Source: Clostridiales bacterium (lineage in GTDB: Bacteria > Bacillota > Clostridia > Christensenellales > Borkfalkiaceae). Taken from it: a DNA stretch of 64,000 nucleotides. Location of the stretch: assembly GCA_022508265.1 (NCBI GenBank), contig JAFLVP010000002.1, positions 80,329 to 144,328 on the forward strand. Reading direction: 5' to 3'. The notes beneath the pieces were generated by a model that was not told the origin of the DNA, ran no database searches, and was given only the letters and a program-made list of their open reading frames with translations. Positions 43,684-52,790 of this stretch are shown piece by piece; within the stretch, counting starts at the first letter, position 1; each line of letters starts with the position of its first letter. The position numbers were made by a program, and so were the translations under genes.

Positions 43684-44263
43684 ATTCTATTATCTCGGTC
43701 AGTCTTTCGAGCACTTTTTCAAAGCCGTATTTCGTCTCCGAGGACACGGCAATTATATTATCCGCGCCGCACTTATAAATCGAAGAAATATTTATAAGAC
43801 TTCTTCCTATTGCCGCCTTGGAAATTTTGTCGGCCTTAGTTGCAATTACCGTAAAAGGTATCGTGTGGTAATAGAGGTACTCCACCATCTGCTTATCGTC
43901 CTCGGTGGGGTCGTGGCGGATATCGGCAAGCGAAAAGACGTGCGCGATATTGCCTTTTTCCTCAAAAAAGCCGTCCAAAAGCTTCACCCACTTTAATTTT
44001 TCCTCTTTGGAAACGCGCGCAAAGCCGTAGCCGGGTAAATCGGCAAGGATAAACTCCCCGAAATCGAAGTAGTTTACAAGTCGTGTGCGACCGGGCTCCT
44101 TTGAGACACGCGCAAGCTTTTTTCTGCCCGCTAAGCCGTTTATAAAGCTCGATTTGCCGACGTTGGACTTGCCGCAGATTGCAATTATCGGCTTATCCGT
44201 CTTTAAAAATTGCTCGCGCCGAGCCGCGCTCGTTACAAATTCCGCATTTGTGATTTTAAGCAT
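43670..44263 (-). CDS. engB: ribosome biogenesis GTP-binding protein EngB (YsxC/YihA)
   Basis: A 197-residue GTPase needed for 50S assembly. G1 is CGKSNVGKSSFINGL near 31, G2 (RTRLVNYF) follows, G3 is ADLPGYGFA, G4 is TKADK and the G5 region is VSSETKYG. Its ATG overlaps the lon stop by one base, the usual lon-engB order. The last residues (FHKN) and the stop codon are read from a repeat element, so the C-terminus has been replaced or trimmed. The G domain is untouched. Confidence 0.95.
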   Translation of the reverse strand: MLKITNAEFVTSAARREQFLKTDKPIIAICGKSNVGKSSFINGLAGRKKLARVSKEPGRTRLVNYFDFGEFILADLPGYGFARVSKEEKLKWVKLLDGFFEEKGNIAHVFSLADIRHDPTEDDKQMVEYLYYHTIPFTVIATKADKISKAAIGRSLINISSIYKCGADNIIAVSSETKYGFEKVLERLTEIIEFHKN

Positions 44264-46572
44264 TATATCCCCGAAATTGCCGTCTTAAACACCGTATCTA
44301 TATCCGTAACGGGTATAAAATTGAGTTCGTCGCGGATTTCTGCGGGTATTTCTTCCAAATCTTTTTTATTGCCCTGCGGGATTATTATGTCTTTAACCCC
44401 TATTCTGTACGCCGCAAGCGCCTTTTCTTTCAGCCCGCCGATGGGCAGAACCTTGCCGCGAAGAGTAATTTCGCCCGTCATAGCAATGGACTTTTTAACG
44501 GGTTTTTTGGTGAACGCAGAAAGAATTGCCGTTGCCATTGTTATGCCCGCGCTCGGTCCGTCTTTGGGAGTTGCGCCCTCGGGTACGTGAATATGAATAT
44601 CCGTGGTTTCAAAGAGCTTGTTGTCTATTCCGTAGCTTGCGCTGTTCGAGCGGATATAACTTATTGCCGCCCTTGCACTCTCCTTCATTACGTCGCCGAG
44701 CTTGCCCGTCAAGAGTATATCCCCCTTGCCCTGCATAGCCGAAACTTCGATAGTAAGCGTCGTTCCGCCTACCGAAGTCCAGGCAAGCCCCGTTGCCGCG
44801 CCTACTTCGTCTTTAAATAACGCCTCGTCCTTTTCGTATCTGCGAACGCCGAGGTATTCCGCAACGTTATCTGCGGTAACAGTAACCGCCTCATCGTTGC
44901 CGTCGGCACGGCGAACTGCCACTTTTCTGCAAACTGCGTCGATATTTCTTTCAAGATTTCGAACGCCCGCCTCCATAGTGTAGCCCGAAATAATTTCGTC
45001 CAACGCGCCGTCCTCTATCGTAAGACAGTCGGGGGAAAGTCCGTTTGCCTCGCTCTTTTTGGGAATTAAATACCTCTTTGCGATTTCGCGCTTTTCCTCA
45101 AGCGTGTAGCCGCTTAACTGTATGACCTCCATTCTGTCCAAAAGGGGACGGGGGATCGTGTCGAGCGAGTTTGCAGTAGTTATGAACAGAATTTTGCTTA
45201 AATCGTAGGGGACTTCGAGGTATCTGTCGCGGAAAGTCGAGTTCTGTTCGGGGTCTAAAACCTCCAAAAGTGCGCTCGAGGGGTCGCCGCGCATATCCGA
45301 GGAGAGCTTGTCTACCTCGTCTAAAAGGAACACGGGGTTTACCGTGCCCGCCGTTTTAAGTCCGTTTATGATGCGCCCCGGCATCGAACCGATATAGGTC
45401 TTTCTGTGTCCGCGTATTTCGGACTCGTCCTTGACGCCGCCAAGGCTCATCCTTACGAATTTTCTGCCGAGTGCGCGCGCAATCGAGTGCGCGATAGAGG
45501 TCTTGCCCACTCCCGGGGGACCTACGAGAAGAAGTATGGGTGCGTTCAAGCCGCCCGTTAGCTTTAATACGGCGAGGTACTCGGTTATTCTCTCCTTTAT
45601 CTTGTCAAGTCCGTAGTGGTCGTCGTTTAAAATTTTGACGGCGTCCTTTAAATCGTGCGTGTCCTCGGTCTGCTCGCTCCAAGGGATGTCGAGCATCCAG
45701 TCAAGGTACAGTCTTAAAACGTTGTATTCGGGCGAGGAGCTTGGCATTTTGGACATACGCGAAAGCTCTTTAAGGCACTTCTTTTCCGCCTCCTCGGGCA
45801 TAGCCTTTTGCTCTATGCGCCTCCTCAATTCCTCCGACTCCTCCTCGTCGTCGCCGAGCTCGGTATGAATTGCGCGGAGCTGCTCGCGGAGATAGTAGTC
45901 CTTTTGGTTCTTCTCTATGCTCTGACGCACCATTGCGTTTATCTTGCGCTCAAGTCGGCTTATTTCAAGCTCCTCGTTGAGCATATTGTCAAAGAGCTCA
46001 AGCCTGTCTACAACGCGCACGCACTCTAAAATTTCCTGCTTTTTCTCGGTCTTGGCGTTAATATAGTGGGTGGCGATATTGACGTACTCGTCGGGCTCTT
46101 CGCACTTTTCAAGCTGAGCAATTACGTCCTTGCCCATCTTGCTGTCCGATTGAATTATTTCGGGGAACACGCTCTTTGCCGTGCGGAAATACGCCTCCTC
46201 CACCGTCTTATCACCGTGAATCGATTTTAATTCGGCGCAGTCCGCTAAAAGCGTGCCGTCTTCGAGCTCGAGCGCACCCGCCTGTGCGCGATACAGCGCC
46301 TCCACGGTAACTCTTATATTATTTCCGGGGAGCTTTGTGACTTGCCTCAGTCTTACAACCGTTCCCACAAGATGAATATCGTCGGGGGTTATGTCCGTCT
46401 TGTCCGCGTCCTTTTGCATACACACCAAAAGACGGGAATCCCCCGCCGAAGCCGCCTTGATTGCGGTTAGCGTTATGATCCTGCCCGCGTCGAAGCTGAC
46501 GACCGTATTGGGGAAAATTACCCTGCCCCGAAGGGCAACAACGGGCAGACGTTCTATCGTCTTTCCAGCCAT
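44263..46572 (-). CDS. lon: ATP-dependent protease La (Lon)
   Basis: A 769-residue LonA. The N-terminal substrate domain starts RLPVVALRGRVIFPNTVVSFDAGR. The AAA+ module has Walker A GPPGVGKTSIA near 355 and Walker B VFLLDEVDKL. The C-terminal protease has the catalytic serine in GPSAGITMATA and the lysine in GLKEKALAAYR. It degrades damaged and regulatory proteins in the cytoplasm. AAAAGGAG precedes the ATG, and engB follows with a one-base overlap. A 98-bp gap separates it from clpX upstream. Confidence 0.97.
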   Translation of the reverse strand: MAGKTIERLPVVALRGRVIFPNTVVSFDAGRIITLTAIKAASAGDSRLLVCMQKDADKTDITPDDIHLVGTVVRLRQVTKLPGNNIRVTVEALYRAQAGALELEDGTLLADCAELKSIHGDKTVEEAYFRTAKSVFPEIIQSDSKMGKDVIAQLEKCEEPDEYVNIATHYINAKTEKKQEILECVRVVDRLELFDNMLNEELEISRLERKINAMVRQSIEKNQKDYYLREQLRAIHTELGDDEEESEELRRRIEQKAMPEEAEKKCLKELSRMSKMPSSSPEYNVLRLYLDWMLDIPWSEQTEDTHDLKDAVKILNDDHYGLDKIKERITEYLAVLKLTGGLNAPILLLVGPPGVGKTSIAHSIARALGRKFVRMSLGGVKDESEIRGHRKTYIGSMPGRIINGLKTAGTVNPVFLLDEVDKLSSDMRGDPSSALLEVLDPEQNSTFRDRYLEVPYDLSKILFITTANSLDTIPRPLLDRMEVIQLSGYTLEEKREIAKRYLIPKKSEANGLSPDCLTIEDGALDEIISGYTMEAGVRNLERNIDAVCRKVAVRRADGNDEAVTVTADNVAEYLGVRRYEKDEALFKDEVGAATGLAWTSVGGTTLTIEVSAMQGKGDILLTGKLGDVMKESARAAISYIRSNSASYGIDNKLFETTDIHIHVPEGATPKDGPSAGITMATAILSAFTKKPVKKSIAMTGEITLRGKVLPIGGLKEKALAAYRIGVKDIIIPQGNKKDLEEIPAEIRDELNFIPVTDIDTVFKTAISGI

Positions 46573-46670
46573 TTTTTCTCCTTTTAATTATTCCCCCTCG
46601 GTTGAGGGGGAAAGTAAGTTAGTACTAAAGTCTTATTGTGATAAATTATAACTTATTACAATGTGGCTGA

Positions 46671-47897
46671 TTACGCCGATTCTTTATAGATTATCTTGGG
46701 TTCGGCGTTGTCAGTCACGCACTCTTTAGTGACTATGACCTCCGCAATATTCTTTTCCGAAGGCACCTTGTACATGACCGAAGTCATAAATCCCTCTATG
46801 ATGGTCCTCAAGCCTCTTGCGCCCGTCTTTAAGCGAATTGCCGTGTTGGCAATCTCGCGCACGGCGGAGTCCTCTACCGTGAGCTTTGCTCCGTCCATTG
46901 CAATCAGCTTTTGGTACTGTTTTATTATGGCGTTTTTAGGTTGGGTTAAGATGTTTACAAGCGCCTCCTCGTTTAAAGGGTGCAGGCTGACTACTATGGG
47001 AACTCTTCCCACAAATTCGGGAATAAGCCCGAATTTTGTCAAATCCTGCGGTTTGACGTCGGAGAGAGTTTCGTAAACGTCGTTCTCTTCCGCATTTTTT
47101 ATCTGACCGCCGAAGCCGAGAGACGTGCTGTCCTTGCGCTTTTGAATTATCTTGTCAAGACCTACGAACGCACCGCCGCAAATAAAGAGAATATTCGTGG
47201 TGTCAAGCCTCAGGCACTCCTGCTGAGGGTGCTTTCTCCCGCCCTGCGGGGGAACGTTGGCTACCGTGCTTTCGATAATTTTCAAAAGCGCCTGCTGTAC
47301 GCCCTCGCCCGAGACGTCGCGCGTTATAGACACGTTTTCGCTCTTTCTTGCAATCTTGTCTATCTCGTCAATATATATGATGCCCCTTTGAGCCTTTTCT
47401 ATGTCGTAGTCGGCGTTCTGAATGAGTTTTAACAGAATATTTTCGACGTCCTCGCCGACGTAACCCGCCTCCGTAAGCGTGGTGGCGTCCGCCGAAGCAA
47501 AGGGCACGTTCAAAATCCGTGCAAGCGTTCTTGCAAGCAGAGTCTTGCCGCAGCCCGTGGGACCGAGCAGTAGTATGTTGCTCTTTTCTATTTCGATATC
47601 GCCGTCGTCCTTTTTGGAGAGCGTACCGTTTATTCTCTTGTAGTGGTTGTACACCGCAACGGAGAGTACCTTTTTCGCCTCGTGCTGTCCTACGATATAC
47701 TTGTCAAGCTCCTCTTTTATCTCTGCGGGAGTTTTCAAGGGAACGGGTTTAAGTCCGCTTTGCTCCTCTTCCTTGACCATATCCTTGCATATCTCTACGC
47801 ACTCGTCGCAGATGCACGCCCCGTCCTTGCCCGTGATAAGCCTCTTTACAAGCGCTTCGGGCTTTCCGCAGAACGAGCAGAATTTAATGTTTTTCAA
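46671..47897 (-). CDS. clpX: ATP-dependent Clp protease ATP-binding subunit ClpX
   Basis: A 408-residue AAA+ unfoldase that feeds substrates to ClpP. The N-terminal zinc-binding domain is CSFCGKPE...[13 protein letters not shown]. Walker A is [14 protein letters not shown] near 112, Walker [10 protein letters not shown], and the ClpP-contacting loop contains [16 protein letters not shown] marks the sensor 2 helix. The start is TTG at 47897, with GCGAGG 9 nt upstream and no alternative ATG before the zinc domain. It directly follows clpP. Confidence 0.97.
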   Translation of the reverse strand: MKNIKFCSFCGKPEALVKRLITGKDGACICDECVEICKDMVKEEEQSGLKPVPLKTPAEIKEELDKYIVGQHEAKKVLSVAVYNHYKRINGTLSKKDDGDIEIEKSNILLLGPTGCGKTLLARTLARILNVPFASADATTLTEAGYVGEDVENILLKLIQNADYDIEKAQRGIIYIDEIDKIARKSENVSITRDVSGEGVQQALLKIIESTVANVPPQGGRKHPQQECLRLDTTNILFICGGAFVGLDKIIQKRKDSTSLGFGGQIKNAEENDVYETLSDVKPQDLTKFGLIPEFVGRVPIVVSLHPLNEEALVNILTQPKNAIIKQYQKLIAMDGAKLTVEDSAVREIANTAIRLKTGARGLRTIIEGFMTSVMYKVPSEKNIAEVIVTKECVTDNAEPKIIYKESA

Positions 47898-47937
47898 ATT
47901 TTAATCCTCGCCTTTTTAAAGTCGCAACTCCGCGTCT

Positions 47938-48537
47938 TTATCTTTTGAAGAATACCTTGTCGATAAGTCCGTATTCGAGCGCCTCCTGTGCCGAAAGATA
48001 GTTGTCCCTGTCGGTATCTCTCTCGATTTCGGAAATAGGTCTGCCCGAATTCTGCGCAAGTATCGAATTGAGCTTCTGTTTGGTGCGCAGAATGTGTTCT
48101 GCGGCAATTTTAATATCGCTTGCCTGACCCTGCGCGCCGCCGAGAGGCTGGTGTATCATAATTTCGCTGTTGGGAAGGGCGTATCTCTTGCCCTTTTGTC
48201 CGCTTGACAAAAGAAACGCACCCATCGACGCCGCCATACCTATGCAGATTGTAGATACGTCGCACTTGATGTAGTTCATAGTGTCGTAGATTGCAAGTCC
48301 CGCCGAAACCGAGCCGCCGGGGCTGTTGATGTACAACGAAATGTCCTTCTGAGGGTCCTTTGCCTCAAGATAGATAAGCTGGGCTACGACGGTGTTTGCA
48401 ACTGCGTCGTCAATCTCGCCGCTCAAAAATATAATTCTGTCCTCTAAAAGTCTTGAGTAAATGTCGTACGAACGCTCCCCGCGGGAAGTCTGTTCGACGA
48501 TATAGGGCACAAGCGCGCCTTTAACCGTGTTCTCCAT
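47938..48537 (-). CDS. clpP: ATP-dependent Clp protease proteolytic subunit
   Basis: A 199-residue serine protease that forms the tetradecameric chamber. The triad is S104 ([11 protein letters not shown]), H129 (IMIHQPLGG) and an Asp near 178 ([10 protein letters not shown]). The N-terminal [27 protein letters not shown] is typical. ACGGAG lies 12 nt before the ATG. The order tig-clpP-clpX-lon-engB is conserved in clostridia, but here a repeat element separates tig from clpP. Confidence 0.97.
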   Translation of the reverse strand: MENTVKGALVPYIVEQTSRGERSYDIYSRLLEDRIIFLSGEIDDAVANTVVAQLIYLEAKDPQKDISLYINSPGGSVSAGLAIYDTMNYIKCDVSTICIGMAASMGAFLLSSGQKGKRYALPNSEIMIHQPLGGAQGQASDIKIAAEHILRTKQKLNSILAQNSGRPISEIERDTDRDNYLSAQEALEYGLIDKVFFKR

Positions 48538-48569
48538 ATAAATATAGCTACTCCGTTATAAATTTAAAA

Positions 48570-48605
48570 TCAGGATTTTTTAGCCGTTGTCTTTTTTGCG
48601 GGGGC
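48570..48605 (-). pseudogene. orphaned 3' tail of trigger factor, cut off by a repeat insertion
   Basis: On the minus strand this short piece reads KAPAKKTTAKKS followed by TGA. It is the same kind of Lys/Thr/Ala-rich sequence as the present C-terminus of tig (...AAKKTTTAKKTTTKKAQ), but it lies on the far side of TTCAC-element copy B and has no start codon. The simplest reading is that tig once ended here and the element inserted into its tail. Confidence 0.65.
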
Positions 48606-48616
48606 TTTGTTCCCCT

Positions 48617-48801
48617 CTCACAAAAATTAAATGCTATTCTGCGCTTTCAATTTTTCGTGACTTTTAAAAACTAAGTTTCTCTGCCCGCAATAATTTAGGG
48701 CAAACAAGCATTGAATTGCGGGCATTCACTTCCACTGAGGCGAAAGCATTCGCAAATCGGGTGCGCATCCCCAAAAGTGTGATTTTGGGGCGCGCCGTAA
48801 A
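48617..48801 (+). repeat. TTCAC-element, full copy B, inserted in the tail of tig
   Basis: Full-length copy on the plus strand, opposite to tig. Hairpin 1 runs from TCACAAAAATTAAATGC through loop GCTATTCTGCGC to TTTTTCGTGA. Hairpin 2 is TGCCCGCAAT/ATTGCGGGCA (48682-48691, 48715-48724), perfect over 10 bp with loop sequence TTAGGGCAAAC. Hairpin 3 is GCGAA-AGCA-TTCGC. Hairpin 4 is CCCCAAAA-GTGTGA-TTTTGGGG, then GCGCCGTAAA. It fills most of the 280-bp tig-clpP gap and is flanked by tig coding sequence on one side and the orphan tig tail on the other. Confidence 0.8.
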
Positions 48802-48817
48802 TTGTTAAAAACGTTTG

Positions 48818-50179
48818 TTATTGTGCTTTTTTAGTTGTCGTTTTCTTTGCGGTTGTTGTTTTCTTTGCCGCGGGCTTTTCCCCGTCGGCGTAGAGCTCGT
48901 TGTTGTTTTTAAGGAAGTCGAACAGTTTGGTTATTATAATATCGTTTTCGATATACTCAATCTGTCTGGGGTCAACCGACTTTTTGTATTCCTCTGCAGT
49001 CTTGCCGACCGATTCCGCCTGCTCGGCAAGCTTTGCGTCAATCTCGCTCTCTTCCGCCTTGATGTTTTCCGTTTTTATAATCTTATCGATTACGAGCTGC
49101 GAAAGCACGCGGGGCTCTGCCTGCTCTTTGAACTGCGAACGGAACTGCTCCATCGTAAGCCCCATATATTTGATATAATCTTCAAGCTTTAAGCCCTGAT
49201 AGGAAAGTCTGTACGAGAAATCTCTGACCATTCTGTCAATCTCGTTTTCAATCATTGCCTGCGGAATTTCGCACTTTGCGTATTTCTTAATTTCCTCTAT
49301 TATGGAATTTTCCGTCTCGTCCCTGCTTCTGCCTTCAGCCTCCCTCGTGAGCTTTTCGAGGGTCTTTTTTCTGTACGCCTCCACGGTGTCGACGCCGGCG
49401 TGCGATTTTACGTATTCGTCTGTAAGCTCGGGAAGTTGGCTTTCGTGAATTTTATGCAACACGATATGGAAAACGGCGTCCTTTCCGCGGAGATTATCCG
49501 CCTGATAGTCCTCGGGGAATTTTACGGTTATATCGCGCTCGGAGCCTATTTCCATACCCTCAACCTGCTCCTCGAAGCCGGGGATAAAGCTGCCGCTTCC
49601 CAAAACGAGGTCGTAGTCCTCGGCGGTGCCGCCCGCAAATTTTTCGCCGTCCACGCTGCCCGAAAAATCGATATTTACGGTGTCGCCCGACTTGCAGGGT
49701 CTGCCTTCTACCTCAACCTTTTTGGCGTCGCGCTCCAAAAGCTTTTTGACTTCCTTGTCAACGTCCGCGTCGGTAACATTATACTCATACTTTTTGATTT
49801 TTAAACCTGTATATTTTTCAATTTCCACTTCGGGCTTTACGGGTATCGCGCAGGTAAACGCAACGCCCTTGCCGTTTCCTATTTCGTCTATCGACACTTC
49901 GGGGTCGCCTACGGCAGTGAAGCTGTCCTTTTCCTTTTCGATTACCGTGAAGTAGTTATCGGCGTAGAGCACGTTGAGCGCGTCCTCGAAAAATACGGTG
50001 TGCCCGTAGTAATTTTCAAGCACGGGGCGGGGCGCCTTGCCCTTTCTGAAGCCCGGAACGGAATACTTGCCGCGCGATTTCAAATACGCCTTTTGTATTG
50101 CTTCCGTCCACTCTTCCTCTGTAAAATTAAAAGTGATTTTTACCGTGCTCTTTTCCCCGGCCGACTTGGTGTAGTTCAT
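48818..50179 (-). CDS. tig: trigger factor
   Basis: A 453-residue ribosome-associated chaperone and peptidyl-prolyl isomerase. The ribosome-binding domain contains the signature VPGFRKGKAPRPVL near 41-54. The PPIase domain (about 150-245) includes GDTVNIDFSGSVDGEKF, followed by the helical C-domain. The chain ends with a Lys/Thr/Ala-rich low-complexity tail. That tail is interrupted: further similar coding sequence (48570-48605) lies beyond a repeat element. The fold should be complete, and only the flexible end has changed. AGAGGAG precedes the ATG. Confidence 0.97.
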   Translation of the reverse strand: MNYTKSAGEKSTVKITFNFTEEEWTEAIQKAYLKSRGKYSVPGFRKGKAPRPVLENYYGHTVFFEDALNVLYADNYFTVIEKEKDSFTAVGDPEVSIDEIGNGKGVAFTCAIPVKPEVEIEKYTGLKIKKYEYNVTDADVDKEVKKLLERDAKKVEVEGRPCKSGDTVNIDFSGSVDGEKFAGGTAEDYDLVLGSGSFIPGFEEQVEGMEIGSERDITVKFPEDYQADNLRGKDAVFHIVLHKIHESQLPELTDEYVKSHAGVDTVEAYRKKTLEKLTREAEGRSRDETENSIIEEIKKYAKCEIPQAMIENEIDRMVRDFSYRLSYQGLKLEDYIKYMGLTMEQFRSQFKEQAEPRVLSQLVIDKIIKTENIKAEESEIDAKLAEQAESVGKTAEEYKKSVDPRQIEYIENDIIITKLFDFLKNNNELYADGEKPAAKKTTTAKKTTTKKAQ

Positions 50180-50318
50180 TTTGACTCCTCTTGCCGCTTT
50201 TTACGGCTTGTAAATTTATTTTTATTATACGAAGGTTATTTTAACACATAGCAAAAATTTTGAAAAGCGTTTTGCGCTTACAAATGTATTTACTTTTTAT
50301 TTTTTTTACTATATACTA

Positions 50319-50369
50319 TAAATAGTTCACAAAAATTAAAAGCTACTTTGCGCTTTCAATTTTTCGTGA
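50319..50369. repeat. 51-bp perfect direct repeat, left copy (hairpin 1 of element C)
   Basis: These 51 bp, from TAAATAGTTCAC to TTTTTCGTGA, recur without a mismatch at 50515-50565. They comprise hairpin 1 of the TTCAC-element plus seven bases of its left flank. Exact identity, when other copies differ, points to a recent duplication. Confidence 0.85.
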
Positions 50370-50508
50370 GTTTTGGAAACTATGTTCCCCTTTGCGCAAT
50401 ATATAAGGGCACACAATTATTTAATTGCGCAAATTCCCCTCCACCGAGGCGAAAGCATTCGCAAATTGGGTGCGCGGGCGCAGAAGCGTGGTTCTGCTTG
50501 CGCCGTAA
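50326..50508 (+). repeat. TTCAC-element, full copy C
   Basis: A 183-bp full copy on the plus strand. Hairpin 1 is TTCACAAAAATTAAAAGC ... TTTTTCGTGA. Hairpin 2 is TTTGCGCAAT/ATTGCGCAAA (50391-50400, 50424-50433), with loop sequence TAAGGGCACAC. Hairpin 3 is GCGAA-AGCA-TTCGC. Hairpin 4 has arms GGCGCAGAA/TTCTGC..GCGCC and loop GCGTGG, then GCCGTAAAA. It lies in the 397-bp divergent region between tig and rqcH, which otherwise contains only A/T-rich sequence with presumed promoters. Confidence 0.8.
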
Positions 50509-50514
50509 AATGTT

Positions 50515-50565
50515 TAAATAGTTCACAAAAATTAAAAGCTACTTTGCGCTTTCAATTTTTCGTGA
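50515..50565 (+). repeat. 51-bp perfect direct repeat, right copy, abutting the rqcH ribosome binding site
   Basis: A second, isolated hairpin 1 of the TTCAC-element, identical to 50319-50369. The rqcH ribosome binding site AAAAGGAG starts immediately at its end, so the hairpin would sit in the rqcH 5' leader next to the start codon. Confidence 0.8.
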
Positions 50566-50576
50566 AAAGGAGTTTT

Positions 50577-52238
50577 ATGCCGCAGGACGCTTTTACAATT
50601 AAATATATTGCAAGCGAACTTAAAGAAAGGCTTATCGGCGGAAAAATTTCCAAAATAACACAGCCGTCGAAAGACTGTCTTTCATTTATTATATACACAC
50701 AAAACGGCTCGGTTAAACTCGAAACCTGTCTTTCGGCAAAGGGTTGCCGCATAAATTTATGCAAAACGGAATCCCCCGCGCCCAAGACGGCCCCCTCCTT
50801 TTGTATGCTGCTTCGGAAGCACCTGCAAAATGCGCAGATTACAAATATAGAGCAAATCGAGGACGAGCGGGTTATATTTTTAGACTTTTTGTGCACCTCT
50901 GAATTCGAAATCGTGCCCATGCGGCTCTATTTGGAGCTTATGGGCAAGTACTCCAACGCCGCACTCGTAAAGGACGGAGTTATTTTAGGTGCGCTCAAGC
51001 AGACGGCGATAGGCGAAAACACGAGGCGTGTGCTCTTTTCCGGGGTCAAATATACCCTGCCCGCGGGTCAGGATAAGATTTCCCCGAACGACAGAAAGGG
51101 GCTTGAAAGGCTGTTTGAAAATAAAACTTCGGATTTGGCGAAGTTCATTTCCGACAATATCAAGGGCGTTGCCTACTCCACCGCCCTAGACATAGCTATA
51201 ACCTACGGAGAAAACGCGACTCTCGAACAAATTCAAGACTATCTCTGCGGCGGCTTTTGCGAGCCCTGCGTAATTTACCAAGACGGCGAGCCCGTCGATT
51301 TTAAGGTGCGCTCGGCAGATAAAAGCGCGAAAAATTATCCCTCGGTTTTGGAGGCGCAGGCGGCGTTTTACGCGTATATTACGCAAAAGGACGAGTTCGA
51401 ATTAAAAAAGCGCAGAATTCTGACAATTTTAAATTCCGCATTGAAAAAATGCGAAAAAAGGCTGTCTGAAGAGAGCCAAAAGCTGCTTGAGTGCGACGGG
51501 GCGGACAATATCCGCTTAAAGGGCGAGCTTTTGACGGCGAATCTGTATAAAATAGAGCGGGGCGCGGACAAATTCGAGGCGGTCAACTACTACGACGAGG
51601 CGGGAGGCACGATTACGATTGCGCTTGATAAGAGCCTCTCCCCCGCCGACAACGCACAGAAATTTTTCAGAAAATACGCAAAGCTCAAGCGCACGGCGGC
51701 AAGCGTCTCCGAACAAAAGGCACAGACCGAGGACAGACTTAAATATCTGAACAGCATAAAGGCGCACCTTTTTTCCGCCGACTGCCTCTGCGACTTGCAG
51801 GCAATCGAGGAAGAGCTTATTTCCTGCGGAATTTCAAAGCCCGAAATTCAGCCCAAGAAGAAAAAAGACGAGGCGCTGCCTCCGAGGACATATTTTGTGG
51901 ACGGGTTTAAGATAATTTCGGGGCGCAACAACCTGCAAAACGACAGACTTTTAAAGAGGCTTGCTCCGAACGATATCTGGCTTCACACGCAGAGCTACCA
52001 CTCCTCTCACGTGGGAATTATCACGGACGGAAAGCCCGTGCCCGACGAGGTGTTGCTCGTGGCGGCGGAAATTTGCGTAAACTACTCGGACGGAAAGTCG
52101 GGCGGAAAAATCCCCGTGGATTACGCCCTTGCCAAATTCGTTAAAAAACCGAGCGGCGGGGCGGCGGGATTTGTGGTTTATACCGACTATAAGACCCTGC
52201 TCGCCGAGGCAAACCCGCACGAAAATTCGGCGCAATAA
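50577..52238 (+). CDS. rqcH: RqcH/NEMF-family ribosome quality control protein (NFACT)
   Basis: A 553-residue protein that recognises stalled 50S subunits and adds alanine tails to nascent chains. The frame is open from 50373, but ATG 50577 has AAAAGGAG and gives the family start MPQDAFTIKYIASELKERL. The NFACT-N domain covers roughly residues 1-210. A helical coiled-coil region (280-420) follows. The NFACT-R domain near 430-535 has the motif SGRNNLQNDRLLKRLAPNDIWLHTQSYHSSHVGI. Tails made by RqcH are substrates of ClpXP, whose genes are nearby. Older annotations call this family fibronectin-binding protein. Confidence 0.95.
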   Translation: MPQDAFTIKYIASELKERLIGGKISKITQPSKDCLSFIIYTQNGSVKLETCLSAKGCRINLCKTESPAPKTAPSFCMLLRKHLQNAQITNIEQIEDERVIFLDFLCTSEFEIVPMRLYLELMGKYSNAALVKDGVILGALKQTAIGENTRRVLFSGVKYTLPAGQDKISPNDRKGLERLFENKTSDLAKFISDNIKGVAYSTALDIAITYGENATLEQIQDYLCGGFCEPCVIYQDGEPVDFKVRSADKSAKNYPSVLEAQAAFYAYITQKDEFELKKRRILTILNSALKKCEKRLSEESQKLLECDGADNIRLKGELLTANLYKIERGADKFEAVNYYDEAGGTITIALDKSLSPADNAQKFFRKYAKLKRTAASVSEQKAQTEDRLKYLNSIKAHLFSADCLCDLQAIEEELISCGISKPEIQPKKKKDEALPPRTYFVDGFKIISGRNNLQNDRLLKRLAPNDIWLHTQSYHSSHVGIITDGKPVPDEVLLVAAEICVNYSDGKSGGKIPVDYALAKFVKKPSGGAAGFVVYTDYKTLLAEANPHENSAQ

Positions 52239-52279
52239 ATTAAACTAACTCAACATATATGCATATAAAGGAATAAATT

Positions 52280-52711
52280 ATGGCAGAACAGAACTCAAAT
52301 CAGACTGTGCAAACTACGCAGACAACTCAACCCGCAAGCTCGCCAGCACCCACCTTACAACAGAATACGCAGGTAAGCGCCCCTGCTCCCGCTCAAAGCG
52401 AGTCGCCCGTAGCGCAGACTCAAGAAAAGGGCGAAGAGGCAAAAAAGAGCGGCAAGGCGTATTTTATAGTTGCGCTTATTTGCACCGCGCTCGGCGGACT
52501 GTTTTTTGCTCTTACCTTCACTCCCCTTGCGGTGTATTCGCTGCTTGCCGCAATTCTCTTTTGTATTGCCTCTATCTCATTTTTGGGAACGCAGAAAAAG
52601 AGACAAAATTTTAAGGGCGTTTTAATACTTACAATTATTACTTATATTATTTTCGTCGGACTCGTCGCTTTCTTCGTCGGCGGAGTAATTTGGAGTATGT
52701 CGGCGCAGTGA
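52280..52711 (+). CDS. small membrane protein with Pro/Gln/Thr-rich N-terminus
   Basis: A 143-residue protein. Residues 1-55 are low-complexity (Q, T, P, A, S) and probably disordered and cytoplasmic. Three hydrophobic segments follow (about 62-82, 84-103 and 116-138). AAGGAATAAATT precedes the ATG. It lies 41 bp after rqcH on the same strand. I recognise no family. Two possible hairpins (CCCG/CGGG and CGGAT/ATCCG) follow in the 80-bp gap but lack a T run. Confidence 0.7.
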   Translation: MAEQNSNQTVQTTQTTQPASSPAPTLQQNTQVSAPAPAQSESPVAQTQEKGEEAKKSGKAYFIVALICTALGGLFFALTFTPLAVYSLLAAILFCIASISFLGTQKKRQNFKGVLILTIITYIIFVGLVAFFVGGVIWSMSAQ

Positions 52712-52790
52712 CGCCCGTTAAAGCGGGTTCGGATCAGAAATTATCCGGTTACCGTTTAATTTTCTTGCAAAGTGTTCAATAATAATATAA

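Noticed and set aside
50373..50576. 68-codon N-terminal extension of rqcH
   Set aside because: It is translated repeat-element sequence. The true start has its own ribosome binding site and matches the family N-terminus.
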